Origin: Siphonodentalium dalli
Taxonomy: Eukaryota > Mollusca > Scaphopoda > Gadilida > Siphonodentaliidae
Reading direction: 5' to 3'
DNA length: 64,000 nucleotides
Assembly: GCA_032622095.1 (NCBI GenBank)
Contig: CP136064.1
Coordinates: 111,340,004-111,404,003, forward strand
Positions 36,994 to 49,745 of the stretch are shown here, one piece after another. A program made the translations under genes and the position numbers. A model generated the notes under the pieces. It was not told the DNA's origin, made no database searches, and saw only the letters and a list, made by a program, of their open reading frames with translations. The stretch's first letter is position 1, and each line of letters opens with the position of its first letter.

Positions 36994-37278
36994 GGGACTG
37001 TTACTATCAATACGTCGATGATACTTCAAAGATATGCACCAACGATACCGTGTTCAGAACATACACCGACACCAGTCTAGTCCTCTGTCGGCAGTTATGC
37101 TTAAATCAGACCCGAGCTGACAAGGAGTGTTGGTGCTACACATATTATAGAAACACCAGTTTTTGCATGCTACACGAAGGTGACAACCAAGCCTATTACT
37201 ACGGCACGTTGAGGACCCCCGAGCGCTTCGATGACAAACCAGAATTCACAATTGGCCAAAAAAAGTTGTGCCTTGGAC
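36994..37278 (+). CDS. Receptor gene exon: apple/PAN-like domain 1
   Basis: A 95-codon exon with eight cysteines (GDCYYQY, KICTND, LCRQLCLN, ECWCYTY, FCMLH, LCLG). The CxxxC pair followed by ECWxYTY and a later FC fits the core of apple/PAN-like modules, which mediate protein-protein or carbohydrate contacts. The acceptor is TTATTTCCATCCAG|GG and the donor GGA C|GTAAGT; entry and exit are both phase 1, so the exon is a symmetric module. It joins lectin domain 1 upstream and the linker exon downstream without a frame shift. Apple-like domain 2 at 55445 has the same cysteine layout and length. Confidence 0.85.
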
Positions 37279-37913
37279 GTAAGTTGTCAAAGTACAATTT
37301 GTATATGATATGCTTTACTGACAATTTACACCCAGTGTGGGTAGATGTAGTACACCAAAATATAGCAACACCGATACGTATACAATGATAACAATGTTAG
37401 ACATATGATATTCAATATAAGTATTTTTTTGTTTCAATCTCTCACTTCATAGAATTTCCGGACTGTCGACTATAATGCAAACATCGTTATTATCGTCTTT
37501 CATAAGAACTATACTTATTTTTCATTCTCTTTCATATATTGTAATTTGGGGATTTTATATAAAATATCGTTCAATAATTGAACAATGCCGACTAGATATA
37601 TGTCATACTCTCTTTTGTCAGTTTTCATATGCCATTTCGGTGTGTCTAGGTCTGTTCTTTTCAGCTTCTAGTTTACTAATCGCTTTCCTGGTCTCCAAAT
37701 TCTTAAAGGTGGCTCCGAGCTTATATAGGCTTGCCTGTTACCTGGACCATTATCATGTAATATTCTCAAATACAATAATAATATAAAGATAACAATTCCA
37801 TGCACAAGACGATAACTTACAGTAGCAGGTTAATACACTTATTTTCGTAGCTAGCCATCGTCGAGAAGCATCACCAATATATATATGTTTTCTCTTCATT
37901 ATTTGTTCACCAG

Positions 37914-38000
37914 CCGCGCCACGGCCTCCCGCTGAAGTCAACCTCACGGATATAGTGATGACATCCGGCGACATTCCCGAAACAGGAGCGAAAATTCCAG
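37914..38000 (+). CDS. Receptor gene exon: Pro-rich linker
   Basis: A 29-codon symmetric phase-1 exon between TTTGTTCACCAG and GTGAGC. It encodes a short APRPPAEVNLTDIV... segment with an NLT glycosylation sequon, and no cysteine. It links apple-like domain 1 to lectin domain 2, probably as a flexible spacer. Called from clean splice sites and correct phases on both sides rather than from similarity. Confidence 0.65.
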
Positions 38001-38051
38001 GTGAGCTCATAGTCACGATAGTGGATCAGACTCGGAGACCAATGTTTTCAT

Positions 38052-38556
38052 ATAAGGATTAACTGTCATGTGGACTGTTTTTATGGAGATGTAACGGTGA
38101 GGTAAGTGGACATAACTTGTGTAAAACCCGAAGGGTTTTACATACAAGTTATGTCCACTTACCTCACCGTTACATCTCCATAAAAATAGTCCACATGACA
38201 GTTAATCCTTATATTTATATACATTTAGCGAAAAGGCCACTTTTGTAAATATATTTAAATCGAAAAGTGTATCGTGACAAGATCAGCCCAAAATACCCTA
38301 TAGCACCCTTGGCAAACTTTAATAGGAACAATTTCTCTTCATGTTGAAACCCGATGATGTATTAAGTCAATCCTGTGCCAGTCAAAATGCGCCCAAAGCA
38401 TTACGCGTTCGTCTTTCCAAACCTAATGACGTATCGATGGTGTTATTAGCTTGGTGTTATGAGGCGTTGCACATTCACCGAGAAATAACTGCAACTAGCC
38501 ACGTGGGCGCCGACCAATCAGAATGCTGGATTTAGTGATGACAACACTTAGTGTGT
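38052..38556 (-). mobile_element. 0.5-kb repeat with perfect-hairpin end, copy B
   Basis: Reverse-oriented copy of 10074-10566. Here the hairpin (ATAAGGATTAACTGTCATGT and complement, about 78-bp arms) is at the left and the CCACGTGGGC...CCAATCAG end at the right. Identity looks high along the whole length, so the hairpin is an inherent part of the family, not a chance insertion. Confidence 0.8.
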
Positions 38557-38733
38557 AAATATATCCTAGTATATGGCAGTAGCAACAGTGATGAATCGCG
38601 CATCCATGCATGCAGATACTTTGCTGTCGAGAACAATCTTAACTTCCGTATTGTGATATTAACAAACATAGTGCCACCCAACACATATATGACATAGTAA
38701 TTAATTCCTCGGTGACTCGAGATGAAGCTTTAA

Positions 38734-39139
38734 TGGGGGAGGTCAAATGAACAATTTTGAATGGGGATTTCCATGAAAATCTGCGGAGAAAAAGTTACAG
38801 AGTTGCACATACTTCTGAGTGTGACTTGATGTGGTATTCGAAACAACAGGTATTTATCTGGCGGGTCTGCTTGTTAAATTATAAAATTTGGCAATAAATA
38901 TATTTATGAGAATTGTTTTCTGGAATGTTCACTTGACCTTCATTTGAAGAATCAATATAAAATTCAAAATTAAATACACCAACATTATAATGAAACAAGT
39001 TCCAAGCGGAACCGCCAGATAAATACCTGTTGTTTCCAATATCACATCAAGTCACACTCAGAAGTATGTGCAACTCTAACTTTTGCTCCGCAGATTTGCA
39101 TGGAAATCCCCATTCAAAATTGGTCAATTGACCTCCGCC
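38734..39139. mobile_element. Palindromic MITE flanked by TTAA
   Basis: Flanked by TTAA at 38730-38733 and 39140-39143. Long inverted arms: GGAGGTCAAATGAACAATTT...GGGGATTTCCATG on the left pairs with CATGGAAATCCCC...AATTGACCTCCGCC on the right, continuing through ACAACAGGTATTTATCTGGC and its complement. Total length is 406 bp. The TTAA target and terminal inversion point to a piggyBac-type source (inference). Confidence 0.8.
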
Positions 39140-39894
39140 TTAACACTTCTAACCACTTACCCGTCACGTTTTTGTCCAGCTTGCCAGGAGTTTCCAAAAA
39201 CGAACGACATAGCGACTGAATTTCGAGAGGAAATACTACAATTGGAAACGGCTAAATCTCGATACATACACAAGTTTGGTTGCGAACTTGCACGAATTGT
39301 CCAATAAACTCATCTCCAATTTTTGTGATATCGCATCCTTTTATAATCATTTAGTGTCCATAATTTGATCAGCTTCTGTGCCGCGTCTCACCGAAAACGA
39401 TTGTTGGTGGCAGCAAACTGTACTGGTCTACCGAACGTAACCAATTGAACAAAAGGAACTCAACCGCTGTCATGAAGTATGGGTGCAAGATGGAAAACCA
39501 TACCCCTTAAGTGTTTTTATCATTTTCATTGGTCGTCCATTTGCAATAAAAATTCTGGCATCATGACAAACACGTTCGCGGCTACCTGTGATTTCCGGAT
39601 GACTGACGTCATAGTCCAGGAGATATTGGTCGACCCTGCACCCCCCAGGACTTAACTTCACTAATTGTCTTCCTTAAGGTCTCCACTAATTTTTTTCACT
39701 TGTTAACAACAACAAAAAGTGGCCGCAGTGACTCCAGACAAGACGGCGTCCATCATGGCGGCCATTTTTTTTAAATGCACCAGGTCTCTTTGATCGCCAT
39801 TATAGTAAAGATGATAGCACATGCGGTCTTGTTTTCCGCTCGATTCGTTATGCTAATATAAAACCCTTACAAATTAGCCAAAAATCCGACACCA

Positions 39895-40850
39895 GAATCC
39901 AATATGGCGGCCAAGATGGCCGCCGAAATGTGAAAATATGCTATTTTTCTGACATGTTACCACCTTTCGTTTGTCTATGTGGGAAAATGTTAGAATTTTT
40001 GCGTCATGTTATACATTTATCATATAGAGGAGTCATTGGCGAACACATGGGGACCATAATATGCATTCATTGCGGGATATTTTTGTCCGATATCACGTTT
40101 TCCCAATTGCCGGTATCATATGTCAAAGCCGAATCTCCGTTAATAACGCGATGTTATGTTTCGAATCAATGAATGTTATTGCTATTATAACAACACCCAT
40201 GCATATATATTTGTAGGAGATACCTCTTATACCTGAGTTGATGAATATTTACCCAAATCCAAGATGGCGGCCAAGATGGCCACCAGAAATAAAAAATCGC
40301 CGAAAATCGCCGATTTTAACATCAGTGAGGATTATTGTCATGACAACTCCACACATGCTTACTATTGTAAGTTGGGAACACTTAGGCGAAGAACTTTCCT
40401 TGTACCATATCCAAATAAAGTCCCCCAAATCCAAAATGGCGCCCACAATGGCGGACAGATTTTGAAAAATCACCAAATTTCCTCATATTCACATCATTGG
40501 ACATTATTGTCGAGACAACTCCATCCATGCGTACAGTTGAGTTGGAAATACTGAGATGAAATAATTACCTTACATCTCATGCAAGAAATGGTTTTCCAAA
40601 TCGAAGATGGTGGCCAAAATGGCGACCGAAATTTGAAAACACGCCTACATTCCTTTACTTTCTTAGGATGGGCGTTATTGTTTCGCGATTTCTACCCACC
40701 ATTACATGTTGATATGTATGAATTATTCATTAGGGTTTGGCAAGTGATACACAGTCAATATGGCGGCCAAACTGGTGGGCAGAAATTGAAAAGAAGCCGA
40801 TATTATCACATACTAATTTCAACCTTTTGTCATAATATTGATTTGTATAA
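39895..40850 (+). repeat. Sub-repeats of about 170 bp in the left arm
   Basis: Near 39902, 40258, 40433, 40602 and 40757 a unit starts with a variant of CCAAATCCAAGATGGCGGCC, followed by AAAATGG.G.CC and GAAAT.TGAAAA. Spacing is about 160-178 bp, with one double interval. The mirrored units are in the right arm (43340-43720 and 50030-50170). Each carries one or two AAGATGGCGGC cores, which resemble YY1 sites (inference only). Confidence 0.7.
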
Positions 40851-41439
40851 ACGAAACGGTACATAATATAAGCCATCTATTAGTTCCAATGTAAGTCGTA
40901 GCCTTTTGGAAGGATGAAAACCCACAATCGCGATGTGGCATTTCAAAATCCATTCTCCACTAAGGGCTCATACTGGCCGTAACCGTATATAGGTGCGCCG
41001 AATAGTCATATTATGACTTCGTCAGATTAATCTATCTCACTCACAACAACAGTTCACTACTCTTCTTTGTAGAAGGGTGCCACTAATCGGAATGTTTCAA
41101 ACAATACATATGCCGGTGTCCAGCTCACGTGTTTGTTTCGAAAGCTTGGAATTCTTAGCGAGCTTCATTCGTGGTATAGCTTATGGTATAATTCAGATGC
41201 TACATATGGGGTATATGCGTCATCTTGTGCGATACACTATAAAGGTATTCGGTCGATGCGTATACTAGCTTTCAGAAGGACCTATCTATCTGCGTATTGT
41301 CAGCTTTGGTGACCTAATTGGGATAACAACGTGTACACCTGGTGATCTTCCAAAACAGCCACTTCTCAGTATATGGTTCATCAATTCACATACTCATCTA
41401 ATGCACGGACGTACCCGGACAACTTCTGTATATGGCTTC

Positions 41440-42270
41440 GAATGTTGAAAGCCCGACATTTGACGGATGCATTTCTGCTAAGGCGTAGAAGACCATAATG
41501 CATAATATACCCAAACTCCTTGAACATGATCATAAGAACAAGCTTGTTGGCGTCCAGCAATCGTCTCACCGAACAGATCCAAGCAGATGATAACAATACA
41601 CACGGTGTTAGTTTGTGGGTATGTGTCATGATAGTGGAAATGAAATTGGACCATGACTGCACCGCCCCTTATTTTGTTATGTTTTAAATTCAGACAGGAT
41701 CTCATGTATGGCTTTGCTTTCCTTGTATGCTAAGATTGTATGTTCCCATCCGTTTGGAAGCCGTTCTTAAACAACTGGACCAGGAGTATGCCATTGGCTA
41801 CTGCTGTATAAGCCCCACCAAGACTGGGGTGTAGTCTTAAAGGTGATACCTTTGATAGTTGGTTGATATGTCATACTCACGCGGGGTGGTATGGTTCAAG
41901 AAAGTACAAATGCCATCAACAAAAGGGTGAAATGTTCAACGCGAAGAACATCCAGAGGAATGTTACGTTGATGAGCTCTTGCATTCAGTTCAACAAACGT
42001 TGGTACACCAAGTGATTTCTTGGTAACATCACAATTGCGACCATTTTCCTGCATGAGACATTAACTACTATATTCTAAAGTTATATATATAAAGCTATAT
42101 GATAATAAAGGTCGCGTTCCCGAACGTCCACAGCCATTGCCATCGAGACTGTAAATTGTTCTTTAAATACATAGTGAAATAAATGCACCACAGTTCCTGA
42201 CATTTTCTTGAATAATACCACCCACCTACTGACTCTAACCCCGAGAGAGGATAACAAAACACGCATACAT
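41440..42270 (-). pseudogene. Unrecognised reading frame in the palindrome centre
   Basis: On the minus strand, broken frames read KKSLGVPTFVELNARAHQRN and IPLDVLRVEHFTLLLMAFVL, then TYQPTIKGITFKTTPQSWWG, then FHFHYHDTYPQTN and IICLDLFGETIAGRQQ. Stops separate the blocks. The last blocks occur again on the plus strand of the right arm at 42382-42645, in diverged form (PFHSHYHGVWPQT, WEIFDETTAGR), so the segment was coding before the arms diverged. An upstream frame (42081-42266) may be the N-terminal part. I do not recognise the family. It is likely the element's own protein. Confidence 0.45.
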
Positions 42271-44040
42271 TCATGCTATTAAGACATTATCCTTTAGTCC
42301 ATCCGACTGTTTTGAGGGAGGCTAGCATAGTATTATCCAGACAAAAGTGTACGTAGTTGAATCAGAAAGGCTTCGAAACGGATGTGGAAATACAATCTTA
42401 CCACACCAAATAAAACCGACACGCATGACATTCGATATCTTAAACATGCACCAGGTGTAGGGGTGGTGTATACAGTGACCCATTTCATTCCCACTATCAT
42501 GGCGTATGGCCACAAACTAGCACCGCGAGCATTGTTCTTCTCTGCTGGGAGATATTCGACGAGACAACTGCGGGGCGTCACACAGTTTGCTTCGGATAAT
42601 GGTCAAGAAGTGTGGGTAGTCTGTACACTAGGGTCTTCTCCTTAGCAGATAGACATCTGTCCAAGGGAATGAGACAGCTAGCAACCTTCGAAACACTGTC
42701 GAAGTTGTCCACATATGCTAATGTGTTCGCTGAGTTTGTGAGTTGACGAACCATCTATTGAGAAGTGACTAGCTAACTGGTTCGCCAGGTGTACATGTCG
42801 TTATCGTATGGGGTATGAGACACATACATAGAGATGACCTTCTGTAAGCTTGTATACTCATCGGCCACATGCCTTCAAGATGACGCACAAATATCATATT
42901 TAGCAAATATTTAAAATCGCAAGCTAGACACCGGAAAATGAATTGTTTGAAACGTTATGATTAGAGGGACCCTACTCCCAGGGAGTGGTGAATACTTTGT
43001 CGGTGTGAGCGACCTAGATTTATCAGACAAAGAAATGGAAGCTGGTCCAGATAATTATGGACGTGACGTGGCAAATCAGAATCTGTTATCAGGTAATTGT
43101 TCTGATATAACTATTCGGCGCACCTACGCTTACGGCCATTATCGGCGCTAAATGGAGACTGGATTTCAAAATGCCACATCGCGATATTAATTGTGGTTTT
43201 TCATCTTTCCAGAAGGCTACGAGCTATGTTATGCGTTTTGATACCTTTAAGTTGAACTAGTAGATGGTTTATGTACAGTTTCGTCCATACATACCGATAT
43301 TATGACAAAAAGTTGAAATTAATATGTGAAAATATCGATTTCTTTTCAATTTCTAGCCGCTAATTTAGCAGCGATCTTGGCTGAGTATCAATTGCCAAAC
43401 CCTAATGAATACTTCATGTCACTATTCCATATCAACATGTAATGGTGGATAGAAATCGCGAAACAATAACGCCCATCGTAAGAAAGTAAAGGAATGTAGA
43501 CTTGTTTTCAAATTTCGGTCGCCATTTTGGCAGCCATCTTCGATTTGGAAAACAATTTCTTGCATGAGATATAATGTAATTACTTCACCTCAGTATTTCC
43601 AACTCAATTGTAAGCATGGGTGGAGTTGTCTCGACAACAATGCCCAATGATGTGAATATGAGGGAATTTCGGTGATTTTTCAAAATCTGTCCGCCATTGT
43701 GGGCGCCATTTTGGATTTGGGGGACTTTTATTTGGATTTGGATTCGAAACATTACATCGCTTTATTAACGTAGATTCGGCTTTGACCTATTATACCGGTA
43801 TTTGGGAAAACGTGATATCGGACAAAAATATCCCGCAATGAATGTATATTATGGACCCCATGTGGTCGCCAATGACTCCTCTATATGATAAATGTATATT
43901 GAATTGAATATTTGTTTATTATAGTGACATTGTGTTGCATATATAAATGCGTATACACACACAACAATAATCGACAATTACACCCGGCCCATAGGGCCTA
44001 TAAGTCACTCTATTTCAAAATAAATATAATTATTAATTAA

Positions 44041-47000
44041 TTAATTTCGCGGCGTCGTTATTAATGTCTGTCTTTCTCCAAATGCACGGTACAGGAATTT
44101 AGCAGTTTGTCGCGGAAAGTTATCGAATAAATGTTTGGCCATATAAGTCAGAGAATTCACACCATTGATGTGGAAATTGGCACTACGAAAAAAATCCGTC
44201 CGTAAATTATCATATGCGTTGCACTGAAGAAAAAGATGGAGCTCGTCTTCCACATACTTTGATTGGCAGAACACACATATTCGGTCGACCAAGTCTTCAT
44301 TTCGCCATCGACCGGTCTCTACACGTAGCGGCAGGATACCGCACCGAAATTTGGCAACAACTGAACGTTCTCCTTTACTAATGTTCAGTTTTACATATGT
44401 TTCTGTGAGATATTCCGTTTTGAGGTCTTTATACAGTCTTAATTTATCAAGTATATTTACACCAGCTTGCCAATTGGTCTGGTTACACTTTTTCAAGTTA
44501 ATTTCGCATTCATTTAGGTCACAAACCAACCTGTTAGCAAATACGTGAAATTGGTCACTGGAAATTAGTACAGATTTCACAGCCGATACCCAACTGTCTT
44601 TTGAACATGTCTTGAGTTCCCATAAAAACACAGTTTTCGCAATTCGACCATTGTCCATTCTTATCAACCGATTCCAAAGTCTTGCCATGCTTAACCACCG
44701 TCGGTGTGTTGAAGATATCCATCCAATCTCCCCGTTGAGTGATGGTAGATGTGTGAATCGGTGGACGCCGATAAAATATCGTAGCGCACGGTTTTGTACC
44801 ATATCAATACTATGGAAGGTTTTAAACCCTCATACACCACTACAGTAGTCCAGAATAGGAACGACGCAATAATTAAATAGTTTTTCATATGTATCTATGC
44901 CAATGTCTTTGAATGAATGAATTCTCGATATTACAGCTCCCAGTGCGCGACCTCCAGAATGCGCCAGGGTCTCGGCGGCTGCACTAAACTTGTTCGTTTC
45001 GTTAAAAACCACTCCTATGTATTTGTAATTATCGGTATATTCTACCACGTCATTTCCAATTGAAAACACAATATCACTTCGTTTGCGCTGAGGTTTGCGG
45101 AAATGTAGAATTTTAGTTTTGGAAGTGTTCACATGGAGTCTCAATTTTCTATACCATGAGTCAAGGACATCGAGCATACATTGCATATTGCGTTCATTGT
45201 CACTGATCAGAGCAATGTCATCCGCATACATAAGAATACTGATGTTTGTATTACCAACCTCAACTCCTCTATTTAAGGTTTTTATACCACAAGCGAGGTC
45301 GTTCACATACACGGAGAACAATGTCGGTGATAAGTTATTTCCTTGGATTACTCCAGAATTGCATGGAAACCACTCTGTTAGTGCACTGCCAACTTTTACA
45401 CACGAAGTCGTATTTCTGTAGAGTTCTTTTATGGCGAAGTACATGTTTTGCGTGATGTTATTCTGTAAAAGTTTATATTCAAGCATATCGCGGTCCACAT
45501 AATCGAATGCCTTTTTTAGGTCCACGAATGCCACAAACGTTGATTTTCTATTTCGAGTTATACTGGACAGTGTGTACACATGATCGAGACAGGCACATCC
45601 TTTCCTGAACCCATTCTGTTCGTCAACCAGAATATCGTTACACGCGAGAAATTCAGATATCCTATCATTCAGTATCGAACAATATAATTTTGCGACAACA
45701 GATTGAAGACTGATGCCACGATAGTTCATTGGTATTCTCGGATCAGATGAAGGATCTTTCGGGATCGGCAATACTATGGACTGTTTCCAAGTAGAAGGAA
45801 TAATATTACATTCAAAACATAGAGAGAACAATTTATGTAGAATATTCACGGATGCTTCGTTTTTAAGAAGTTCGTATTGTATTTGATCGACTCCTGGCGC
45901 CTTTCCCTGTTTTGATCTGTCAACAGCTCGTTGTATCTCAGTGCGTGTTAAAGTCTTGTTTAACATGTCGATGTCATCAATCGGCGGACGAGGAATAACA
46001 TTACGCGTAATTTCAAGGTGAAGTTTAGTGGCAAGAACAGATGTTTTAAATGCATCATCAAAAGTTGTATCAGACGACAAATCGTAAAGATTTGCGAAGT
46101 CACTTCTCCACTTATGAAGTATCACACCATGATCATTACTGATAGTTCCATCTTCATTATAACATTCGGTAGGAATTTTTTGCTTTCGCTTTGGGCCCAA
46201 ACTTCGGATCTGGTCCCAGAATATATTTGGATCAGAAGTTGCTACTGTCTCCATTTGAAGTGCCAAATCACGTTTATACTTCCGTTCGAAATAGCGAATC
46301 TTTTTGTCTAAAGTATTTTGGCTATCCTTGAATCGCATTCGAGCCTCTCGTTTAGCGCGCGTATTACCACGAATATCACAGTATATTTTCTCGTTCGTTC
46401 GCATCGATTTCCACAGCTGCGTCAGTTCGTCATTCCAGAAGGGTTTATCAACACGAAGTCGTTTTCGACATCTTTTACTGCCATCTCGGTTAGGCTGTCC
46501 ACATGCAGCTTCAGACAATAACAGTTTACAAAAAGTCAGCATGTATCGTGTCCACATTGTGTTGCGTGTTTTCATTCGATTCTATCTTGTTTATCAGTTC
46601 AATTATTTGGCGAGAACATGAGTTTGTGCGCATGAATGCTTTTGAAAGATTCCGTACATCAATACGACGATGTTTATGTGACTTTTCCTTGGGTGTGGTC
46701 TGCGTACAGTGATGACTGAGTTTGTGTTTTGCACTTAGCATAGCATGATCTGGAACTTTGCTTCTTTCGCCCAATAGACCGTGAAGGTTATTGATATCTA
46801 TAATATTTTGACATGTTGTTATCTCAAAGTTGTAAAAAAGTTTGATAAATAATGTTGAGGGACACACATGTAGTCGACACTGATTGTCCTCGACCAGAGT
46901 GGAACGTTTGTAAGTTAGAATCGTCACCATACCGTCCATTCAAGACAACATACTTGCAGTCGTTGAGGAATTCAAGGAAAGTATGCCCGTGTTGGTTGTA

Positions 47001-47404
47001 CGTTTTATCAATGACTTCTCGTTTGGGTATGTTATCGGTATCAGAATTAAAGTCACATCCATGTCCGATACGACTATTAAAATCCCCACATAAGAAAACA
47101 CAGTCAAGTTCAGATAAGGTATGGATTTCACTAAATATGTGCGTAAAAAAGCAGTCGCGTCGCGTCCCCATGGTGATGTTTCCGGTGGCAAGTAACAACT
47201 GTAGATCGCGAAACAGGCATCAGTGGCTGGATCGAAAAATTTAACTCCGATAACCCCTTCGTAACTTTGGTCACATACAGTTATAGTGTAGTGTTCGTAC
47301 AACCAGTTGTTTATCAAAAGTCCGACACCCCCTGAACCTTTCGGTGCGTCCCTGTGAATTCCTCGTCTATTAAAGCCTATCCAACAGTAGTCATTACGCC
47401 ACAT
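44041..47404 (-). pseudogene. APE-type LINE ORF: endonuclease, reverse transcriptase, CCHC
   Basis: Reading from 47404 downward: endonuclease (GFNRRGIHRDAPKGSGGVGL, YSCYLPPETSPWG, CVFLCGDFNSRIGHG), reverse transcriptase in 46575-44830 (PIPKDPSSDPRIPMNYRGIS, DEQNGFRKGCACLDHVY, FVDLKKAFDYVDRD, GVIQGNNLSPTLFSVYVNDL, ISILMYADDIALIS) and a C-terminal domain in 44802-44041 with a CCHC (DRICVFC...H...C). Reverse transcriptase and C-terminal parts are in one frame, separated by a single TGA where TGG would be expected in YCSGVWGF. The endonuclease region needs three frame changes. Catalytic FVDLKKAFD and YADD are intact. Clade not assigned; the C-terminus is like that at 192-578. Confidence 0.9.
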
Positions 47405-47449
47405 GTGGTGTATCTAGCTTCTGTGAGTTTGATATTGTGTGGTGTACAG

Positions 47450-49190
47450 GGCGAATGTATTCTTGGAGATTTTGTGTACCTTACTCAATCGTACCGATAG
47501 AATCACGTAGATGCCGAAATTGTAACGTTAACGCCACCGGTGTATAATATGTTTATGAAAATATGATAAATCGTATCGATAGAGTCAGGACAGGCTGAAA
47601 TTGTAAACTTAAAGTCACTTGTTGTTGAAAATATAAATAATCTGATAGACTGAAAATAATGTGTAACACATTGAGAACCCCTGGTTTAGTGAAGTGCATT
47701 GTGGGAAGTTTAATTGTGATTCTCCTCCATCTTTATTTTCTGGAATTATCACCAAAATTTCTCCACTCTATTCTCTTAAAATGTACCCTGATCGGTCATA
47801 TTCTTTTGATAATTCTATCTAAATACATCTTAGCTACTATTCGGATCTGCTGTCCCGGTCGAAGAAGGTTTAGTTTGACCAAAACGGCTATTGACAAAAG
47901 TTTGTTTACAAAAATTGAGCATACTCAATGACCCGTACTGTCGTAGGCCGTACACGCTGTAAATTTTTTATCGAAAACAAATTCAATTTCTTCCATCTAA
48001 AACATAATTACGCGCTGAACTCTGTCATTTTAAGAATATAGTAGTATTATACACATACACACCAAGTTTCAGCTCAAAATTTTGAAAAATGACAGTTTTA
48101 TAGACATAAATCGATTTTAATGGCAAATCCCATGTTAAATTTTATCATCGAAAAAAAATAATTCATTTCTTCAATCTAGGAAATAATTACGTGCTGTACC
48201 CTGTCATATTTGACCGGTTCTACCTGATAATTGTGTGACAGTACAGTCGCGTTACTTTATACGTCAACATTGGTCATTATCACTCGACAAATTTATTTCG
48301 GTCTATCGTATCAACCCCTATTTCCCCCGCGTAGCCTGACTAAGTGTCTTTATTGCTCCACTAATATGTATCGTTTCATCGGTATGAATTCCATATCCAA
48401 TTATCCACATATAACCAACCCAACCTCTAATCCCGGTCCAATTTATTTATTTCTTTCATCGGTATATAGTCATGTTACGTAATATTTTATCTCGTGATAC
48501 TTGTACTTATATGTCTATGGTATTACTATAGTATACCGTATATGTATATCAATTGCTATTCCTTTCTATATAATCCTGGTGCCAACTATAGAGATAATTT
48601 CAGACCCCCCCCAATTTTATATAATTGCTGCTTTAGTACAGTCACGATGCATTACATGGCAACATCGATCCACTAATTTATGTCAGTTCATCAACTTCAT
48701 CGGTACAAACCCCTTTTTTCTCCGAGTCCATATAACCAACCCAACATCTTATAGAACTCCATAAATGACTATTCTGGCACTATATAGAGATGACTAAGAT
48801 TCTGACACCCCCTTTATTTTATAGCCTTGTTGCAACAGTAGAGTTGATATGCATAATATGTCAACATTGGTCGTTATTGCTCTACAAATTTATATCGGTT
48901 CAACCCTTAGTTCCCTGTATCGCCCACCCCTCCCTCAATTTATTTTTTCATTTGTATTATAGTCTCGTCACATACACATTTTATCTTTTGTAACTTTTGC
49001 TTCAACGCGTCGAGATCCACTGCAGACAATACAAAACTGACAACATTTTGAAATGTAAGCAGGCTTCAAACTCATCTTATCCAAGAAAAACTCTGGTTAC
49101 ATAAAAAATGTGTGTATAAGGTGTACGCGCATTTGTTGCGTTAAAAACCAAAGGTCCCAAGTCAAGGTCCAAATCCCCAACACACTGATG
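47450..49190. repeat. Degenerate tandem repeats upstream of the LINE ORF
   Basis: Several short tandems in a row: an AATCGTA.CGATAGA unit of about 85 bp (47485 and 47570), a TTAAATTTT..TCGAAAA...AATTACG.GCTG unit of about 180 bp (47958 and 48133), and GTCAACATTGGTC.TTAT.GCTC units with AACCAACCCAAC between 48230 and 48990. No ORF1 was found. Confidence 0.5.
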
Positions 49191-49212
49191 TGAGGTTTAA
49201 CTCCATCTACAT

Positions 49213-49745
49213 ACAGTAATGTCCAAAGTAATTCATCACTTAACCACAGCAAAATTGTGTGTATTTTTTCATGATTCTAAATCCTGAAAAATTACCCATA
49301 ATTATGCTGTGGTTAAAGGGTCAATTACTTTGGGCATTACTGTAACCAATATAAGGATTTGAGGTTTAATGATAACTCAATCATCATACAGTAATGTTCA
49401 AAGCAATTGACCACTTAACCACAGCAGAATAATGGGTAATTTGAGGATTGTAAATGCTGAAAAAATACATAATTCTGCTGTGGTTAAGTGGTCAATTACT
49501 TTGGGCATTACTGTAACCAATATAAGGATTTGAGGTTTAATGATAACTCAATCCTCATACAGTAATGTCCAACGTAATTGACCACTTGACCACAGCAAAA
49601 TTATTGGTAAATTTTCAGGATTTCAAATCCTGAAAAATTACCAATAATTCTGATGTGGTTAAGTGGTCAATTACTTTGGGTATTACTGTAACCAATACAA
49701 GGATGTGAGGTTTAATGAGAACTCCATCCATATAACTAATAATTA
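49213..49745. repeat. Tandem array of three hairpin units
   Basis: Units start ACAGTAATGTCCAAAGTAAT at 49213, 49388 and 49559 (periods 175 and 171 bp). Each folds on itself: ACCACTTAACCACAGCA pairs with TGCTGTGGTTAAGTGGT, and ACAGTAATG with CATTACTGT. A common spacer, AACCAATATAAGGATTTGAG, separates the units. Confidence 0.85.
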
